Assembly: GCA_036674765.1 (NCBI GenBank)
Contig: JARVKI010000002.1
Location: 558,001 to 622,000, forward strand
Reading direction: 5' to 3'
Length of the DNA: 64,000 nt
From: Seiridium cupressi
Taxonomy: Eukaryota; Ascomycota; Sordariomycetes; Amphisphaeriales; Sporocadaceae
The notes beneath the pieces were generated by a model. It saw only the letters and a program-made list of their open reading frames with translations. It was not told the DNA's origin and did not search any database. The position numbers and the translations under genes are program-made. Positions 59,705-64,000 of this stretch are shown here, in pieces. Position 1 is the stretch's first letter; every line of letters begins with the position of its first letter.

Positions 59705-59983
59705 GGAACCTTAAAGCTGGCTCCCCCAGTGATGAGCTTGCCTACCTATGAGGGTGTATTTACTTCTTTCAGTTCACGTGATTTCACTTATATTAATTTT
59801 AACATCTCCAATGTCGAATGGTATCATTCCCGCCAAATGGAACCAAGATCCACAATAATCCAGCCAGGAACTCCGAGGTTGCCATATAAGTCATTCAACG
59901 TGAGGGTTCCCCGTCGTAAAACATGTACAAAGAAGGCCCAAAACACAGTCCCACCAAAGGCTTATTACAAGAGTTAGTATCGT

Positions 59984-60935
59984 TCAGTCAATGCGCTTCG
60001 CGATGCCCCATCCGTTGCCAACGCCCTTGCCATTCATTCCATACCCCAATGGTGTCGCACCCCCGAGACCTCGCCCCTTGAGCTTTTTCGGCATCACAAC
60101 ACCAAAGAAGTACATCGTACTGGCCAGAGCGCCAGCGATGAAAGACACCAAGCCGTAGAACACGGTGCTGGCATAGATATGCCCGCCCATGCCTTGCCAC
60201 TCAACCTTGCCCTCTGTTTTGGGCAGTGCGGGCGTTGGGAACCACCTCACGCTGAAACTCAGCGGCAGCGGATCACCAATAACCAGCCTCTTGGTCTGGC
60301 TTCCCTCCATATGGCTCAGGGGACTGGTGCTGTAGGCGGCGCCGGAATCTAGCACGCCACTATCATGCGGATGGATGTGGTGTTTCGGCGTGCTGTGCAG
60401 GAGCACATTAAGATGTGTGCTGATATGCAGATGGCTGAGCTGCAGGGTGCCTGCCATCGCAAAGACCAAGGGTATGTACTCCTGCTTGTAGGGCGCTTCG
60501 CCGACTTCTTCGATGTGGGGAGCGGGCCTCGCAGGCAACCTGCAGGCGAGAGGCGCATCGCTGTGGATGTAGAACTCGAGGAGATGGAAGAAGGGGTCAT
60601 CGATCATGGCGATGGTGCAATTCTGTTCGCTCTCGACGCCGTAGTGGAACTCGAGCGACCTCGACGTCTCGTTACAGACCGGGAAGGGGATCCATTGGAT
60701 TTCGTCCTTTTCATTCTGGATGTGCTCGCCTGTTTCTCTGCGCGGTCCGTGTTAGCCATGAGAAGAGCCTAGTCGTTGGTGGTAAGACATACATGCTCCG
60801 GTTCATGCATTCTACGGGTATGGCGGCGCCGTAGTGATATGATGGAAGCGCCCCGTCTTGGTGCGATGTGGTCGCTGTTGCCAGGCGGCCGAGCAGAACG
60901 GACGCGCCCAGCAGTAGTTGCGCCGTCGACAGCAT
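59984..60935 (-). CDS. ER-type membrane protein of unknown function
   Basis: Exons 60935-60793 and 60737-59984, intron 60792-60738; 298 residues. Signal peptide (MLSTAQLLLGASVLLGRLAT) at the ATG 60935. The lumenal part (about 25-245) has NRS, NET and NCT glycosylation sites, conserved-looking Cys pairs (VECMNRS, FPVCNETSRSL, QNCTIAM) and a His-rich stretch (HLHISTHLNVLLHSTPKHHIHP) with alternating hydrophobic residues. One transmembrane segment (STVFYGLVSFIAGALASTMY) follows and the short cytosolic tail is basic and Gly-rich. I do not recognise the family by name; the layout is that of a single-pass type I ER/Golgi protein. Its 3' end is 279 bp from the end of the EXPERA gene (convergent). 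Confidence 0.78.
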
Positions 60936-61692
60936 GACACCGGAGGGATGAGCAGCCGCCGCCGCAGCCTTTGTTTGTGGGAATGCGCTGTCACAGAAGC
61001 TACAAGTGAATGCAGCCCAAGTCGGATGCCGGATTGGCTTCGGCGACTCTGAATTGGTGATACCTTTTCGGAAGCTTGACTGGGATTCGGGAAGGCTGAT
61101 GGACCCAAACTTTTTGGTCACACCCAGACCAGGACAGCCTGGTCGTAGTGTTTCCCCACAGCTTAATTTCCGGGGTTAAGCCTCAACAAGGATCTTGGGC
61201 CCTGCGAGCCGACCAATCGGATACCATAGGATGAGATGAGGAATAATCATCTCTCAAAGCCCTTGACTGCGGCGCATTACCCAGCCACCATGAAGTAAGG
61301 CGTTCATTTGACATGGCAGTCGATACTACTGGCCATTATTACGACGCAAGACCTTCTACTCGTTAGGTTATAAGACTTTGGGATAGACTTGACCGTATCG
61401 AAGTTGGGCACTTAGGTAATGTAGGATATCACATGAACCGTCGTTATGACGACTCCATTCTGGCAAGATGTCGGAGCAAATTATTCCCCCCATCTATCCA
61501 GACCCGAGATAAGGCAAATACGTTACAAATACGTTATAAAAACATGACATTGCTTGCTCTTGCTTAACAATTCATGGACACTCTTGGACACTTTTGGAGT
61601 CATCATGTGGCATGTCGACCAGAAATTTTGGGCCATCAAATTCGCCAGGTTACTATCGTGACCGCCTTGCAGATATACAAATGATTAACTAA

Positions 61693-61860
61693 TTTTTTTT
61701 TTTTTTTTTTTTTTTTTTTTCCCTTGAAAAAAGCAAAAAGAAAATCTCCCTTCCCATCGTAAAGGAGCGTCAATCTCTTAACCAGTGGGCGGAGGACTTT
61801 TGATCTCGAGACCTTCGCGTGCAAAGCTTTTCGCGTACCAGCGTATTTGGTCACGTCACT
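61693..61860 (-). mobile_element. candidate SINE-like retroposon with A28 tail
   Basis: On the - strand, a region (about 61860-61730) with tRNA-like pieces, ACGCTGGTACGCG resembling a shrunken D arm/box A and GGTCTCGAGATC resembling box B, leads after a short A/T-rich stretch into an uninterrupted A28 run (61720-61693). A pol III promoter followed by a poly(A) tail is the layout of tRNA-derived SINEs. Matches to the box consensus are loose and I cannot identify a convincing target-site duplication, so this is tentative; a simple slippage homopolymer is the alternative. Confidence 0.35.
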
Positions 61861-62052
61861 GGAGAAAGTTTTTTAAACTCCCCGGCTGAGGTGGTTACGG
61901 TGTTCACTGTCACAGAATAAACGTTACTTAAATCAAGTTTCTTATATGGTTCTATCTGCTTAAGGCGCTCAAAGCGCTGAAAACGCTGTTCCAACTACGT
62001 AGCTACATTGTAGTGGTCATGTGATAAGGAGCAATCCACCAGTTTAACATCT

Positions 62053-62113
62053 ACTTATAAACGAAAAGGTTAAGTATTACGTTGAGCTTCAGTCTTATCA
62101 GCACTATCCTCAC
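62053..62113 (+). repeat. direct repeat copy A (pairs with 62420-62477)
   Basis: Begins ACTTATAAACGAAAAGGTTA. It aligns with copy B 367 bp downstream over about 60 bp; most mismatches in the first 30 bp are A/G transitions, with copy A carrying A. This pattern is what repeat-induced point mutation leaves. Confidence 0.5.
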
Positions 62114-62130
62114 TTGGTTGTCATAGCTCC

Positions 62131-62196
62131 TGACACAAGAGATGGCGTACCCCGCGCACCTAGAACTCTATGGCGAGTGCGTCATCTCTTGTGTCA
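62131..62196. repeat. inverted repeat, 14-bp perfect arms
   Basis: Arms TGACACAAGAGATG (62131-62144) and CATCTCTTGTGTCA (62183-62196) are perfect reverse complements separated by 38 bp. The hairpin may be a terminal-repeat remnant of a small element or a regulatory structure. Confidence 0.75.
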
Positions 62197-62419
62197 AGGG
62201 CGTGATTGTCTTTTTGACCTAGGCAATAGTTTGACCGTCAAGGTTGTATCTCATCTTGTAACGCCAAAGCCGGATGGTACTAATCCCATAATATTAAGCC
62301 GGTTTACAGACCTCAACAATCGTTCATTCGAAGATACGCTGTAATTCTGTTAGTAAACGTTGGTTAAATAAGGTTGGGGGCAGCTATTATTCGGTGCGGG
62401 CTAGATAGCTACGGTATTT

Positions 62420-62477
62420 ACTTGTAACGGAAAGGTTGAGTGTTGCGTTTGGTTTGGCATCTTTTTAGTATTATCTT
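62420..62477 (+). repeat. direct repeat copy B (pairs with 62053-62113)
   Basis: Begins ACTTGTAACGGAAAGGTTGA. See copy A. Together they bracket about 310 bp that includes the inverted repeat at 62131-62196, so they may flank a decayed element. Confidence 0.5.
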
Positions 62478-62700
62478 AGGGGTAGTCAAAGTGTCCCCCC
62501 TCTTTTATCTGGCTGTACCATATTTTGCTTTTAATATTAGCTCAAAATACTACGGGACCAGGACTTCCTCAGAGAAGTAAAACAGGTTCTCAAAAATAAA
62601 TAAAACAAAAATAAAATAAATTCCCTCTTATATCAGGACGAGGTATCCCCACGACTTGGTCCTCGTTTTGGCCTCTAAGCACTCAGTTAAAATTGCAGAT

Positions 62701-63390
62701 ATGTACTTTGAAACCACCACAACAACAATGAATTCCAACAACGACAAAATGTCAGTGCTTCGAGCACTCGAAGAAGTTCCTACGTACACCGACCTTCCAC
62801 TCGGCGTATTATCTTACCCACCACCAGCCGAGTCGCTTTCCCGTGACGGGTCCCCTTCGCGAGATCAGTCTTCTTTACCCCTCTACGAGAAGCTGTGCGC
62901 ACAGATGATGGAACAACGAGTAGATGTACGGATGGAGATATGCCCCGTAGTCGAAAACAAGCGGGCAGATCAACCGTGGTTTGGCGTATTGTGGCTGCGG
63001 TGCAATGACCTTGCTCAACTTATGCGCGAAGGAATGCACATACTGAGCGCCGGCGAGATAATGGTGGCACAAATCCGTCCGCAGGCGTGGCCCATGAGAG
63101 GATTGCCGAATGAGTCGTGGAACTTGCGGCGTTACTTTTCCTTTCTGGACGCTCAAAAACCGCCGCAATGGATTGCTACTTTGCGCGCCCACTCAGATTC
63201 AGTCGAGGCTCTACAGGATATCAATATCGGTGCCCTGTCTTCCAGGAATGTCGTCGCCGCAAATGCTTGGGACAAAGAGGGGAACGCAGTCTATCGTTTC
63301 GAAAGATGGGCGCCGGAACGAGCATACAATGATATACTCGGCGATACGCCTCTCGACGGGTGGTGGCCATGGCCAAGGGAGGTCGCTTGA
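62701..63390 (+). CDS. hypothetical protein (orphan)
   Basis: Intronless open frame of 229 residues from ATG 62701; alternative ATGs at 62728 and 62749 shorten it slightly. The longer frame starts with a TTG at 62656 and is not used. N terminus Thr/Asn-rich, then a Pro/Ser stretch (VLSYPPPAESLSRDGSPSRD), then a likely globular part with many Trp residues (QPWFGVLWLRCND, NESWNLRRYF, KPPQWIATL, RFERWAPERAYNDI, GWWPWPREVA). No signal peptide or membrane segment. I do not recognise any family. Codon composition looks protein-like and the frame is open on only one strand for the full length, so a real gene is likely, but expression is unproved. Confidence 0.55.
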   Translation: MYFETTTTTMNSNNDKMSVLRALEEVPTYTDLPLGVLSYPPPAESLSRDGSPSRDQSSLPLYEKLCAQMMEQRVDVRMEICPVVENKRADQPWFGVLWLRCNDLAQLMREGMHILSAGEIMVAQIRPQAWPMRGLPNESWNLRRYFSFLDAQKPPQWIATLRAHSDSVEALQDINIGALSSRNVVAANAWDKEGNAVYRFERWAPERAYNDILGDTPLDGWWPWPREVA

Positions 63391-63853
63391 TGACGTCCCC
63401 GTCGTAGCTTATAGAGCTCCCTCTTGATGACGAGCACGACCTCTGGCACTTCAACATGTCAGCGAGCAAAGTGAGGATCAACAAGACCTGATAGCGAATT
63501 CAATTGGGAGTGTTAGGGAATTTGTCAAAATTGGGAGCTCCTCTGGATTTCCCAATTTCGATACTCTGAAACCCAAACATAAAGCCTTCGGATTAACGAT
63601 TCTACGTACTTTAAAGTACGTATTTACGTACCTTTCTTAACGTATTTTAGGGTTTTATTACAAACTTGTGAAAGAGCTATTGTGTTTGATTAAATTTATT
63701 GTCACAATTGTATAGCAAGGCTCTCCCAACAAACTTGGTTGCGTTAGGTAAATTAATGATCGAACAGTCAAACCCAATTGGGTGTTATCATATGAAGATG
63801 TCCGCAGTGACATACACGCCATATAGGATTATTTGCCAAGAACCGATCGATAC
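63391..63853. other. intergenic region with 20-bp palindrome
   Basis: About 460 bp between converging genes, AT-rich. Contains the palindrome at 63603-63622 and further TACGTA copies beside it. Confidence 0.5.
63603..63622. repeat. perfect 20-bp palindrome
   Basis: TACGTACTTTAAAGTACGTA reads the same on both strands and is followed at 63626 by another TTACGTA. It sits in the gap between two converging 3' ends. Confidence 0.8.
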
Positions 63854-64000
63854 TCTATGACAGCGATGCTCGACATGTAACCAAGTTCATAGTCCACATC
63901 ACCTCCCATCCGTTTCCCCCGTGCTTCTTCTGCAGATGTTCTGCGACATACTCACTCACGGAACTCAGGTATTTCTCCCGTTGCTCGGCCGTCCAGTAGG
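63854..64000 (-). CDS. 3' end of an unidentified gene, continues beyond window
   Basis: From the right edge the - strand is open for 48 codons to a TAG at 63856-63854. It reads YWTAEQREKYLSSVSEY, then VAEHLQKKHGG and GWEVMWTMNLVTCRASLS. The helical, charged start and the GWEV strand look like the C-terminal part of a small soluble protein. No start codon lies inside the window; identity unknown. Confidence 0.55.

Larger units (their letters stand above)
60936..62700. other. intergenic region with repeat remnants
   Basis: About 1.8 kb between the ER-protein gene start (-) and the orphan gene start (+). It holds a poly(A)-tailed retroposon-like element (61693-61860), a 14-bp inverted repeat (62131-62196) and two diverged direct repeats (62053 and 62420). 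AT-rich from 62.4 kb on. No intact gene seen. Confidence 0.5.

Noticed and set aside
61693..61860. A functional tRNA gene beside the poly(A) run
   Set aside because: Neither strand gives a proper cloverleaf: the T arm and acceptor stem do not pair. Only loose box-like motifs remain.

Overview
The window is nuclear DNA of a filamentous ascomycete (Pezizomycotina). Protein genes are cut by short introns (45-143 nt) with GTRNGT donors, CTAAC/CTGAC-like branch sites and YAG acceptors. The gene content includes lineages typical of these fungi: a Clr5-domain protein, a CVNH lectin, a PDR-type ABC transporter, a BAHD acyltransferase, an SRPK-like kinase, a CBM18 chitin deacetylase and a Kex2-processed repeat peptide precursor. 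No species can be named from the sequence alone. No rRNA, confident tRNA, CRISPR array or intact transposon was seen.

Layout. 1-11.9 kb is a dense housekeeping stretch: the 5' part of the ribosome-biogenesis helicase DBP4 (-), a BRCT protein (+), a dienelactone-hydrolase-type enzyme (+), an M1 aminopeptidase (-), a BCS1-type AAA ATPase (+) and a Pro-rich/glycine-zipper/CVNH protein (+). 12.2-17.2 kb is a full-length PDR ABC transporter (-), followed by a 3.1 kb gene-poor gap. 20.3-24.6 kb carries a secreted asparaginase (+) and a divergent pair of small-molecule hydrolases, one metallo-beta-lactamase fold (-) and one alpha/beta hydrolase (+). 26.7-33.6 kb holds a single-pass membrane glycoprotein (+) and a very large homeodomain/C2H2 regulator (+) with a C-terminal tandem repeat. 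33.9-42.6 kb holds a degenerate SRPK-like kinase (-), a BAHD acyltransferase (-), a CHIP/STUB1-like TPR/U-box ligase (-) and a Clr5 protein (+). 42.6-54.6 kb is sparse: only a repeat-peptide precursor with five WDYG cores (-) and a NIPA-type Mg transporter (-). 54.6-61 kb carries cell-surface and ER genes: a GPI-anchored chitin deacetylase (+), a Cys-rich/Ser-Thr-rich single-pass protein (+), an EXPERA/TMEM97-like protein (+) and an ER-type membrane protein (-). The last 3 kb has a poly(A)-tailed retroposon-like element, diverged direct repeats, one orphan gene and the 3' end of another gene (-).

How the genes fit together. Most genes are independent. The only plausible functional neighbourhoods are the divergent hydrolase pair at 21.7-24.6 kb and the wall/secretory group at 54.6-61 kb. 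The ABC transporter and the BAHD enzyme are not flanked by biosynthetic backbone genes, so I do not call a metabolite cluster. The most notable item is the secreted precursor at 46.3-46.7 kb. It has the architecture of fungal Kex2-processed peptides and ustiloxin/phomopsin-type RiPP precursors, but no tailoring oxidase is in view.

Exon boundaries were deduced by hand from splice signals and reading-frame continuity; every multi-exon model reported here sums to a whole number of codons.
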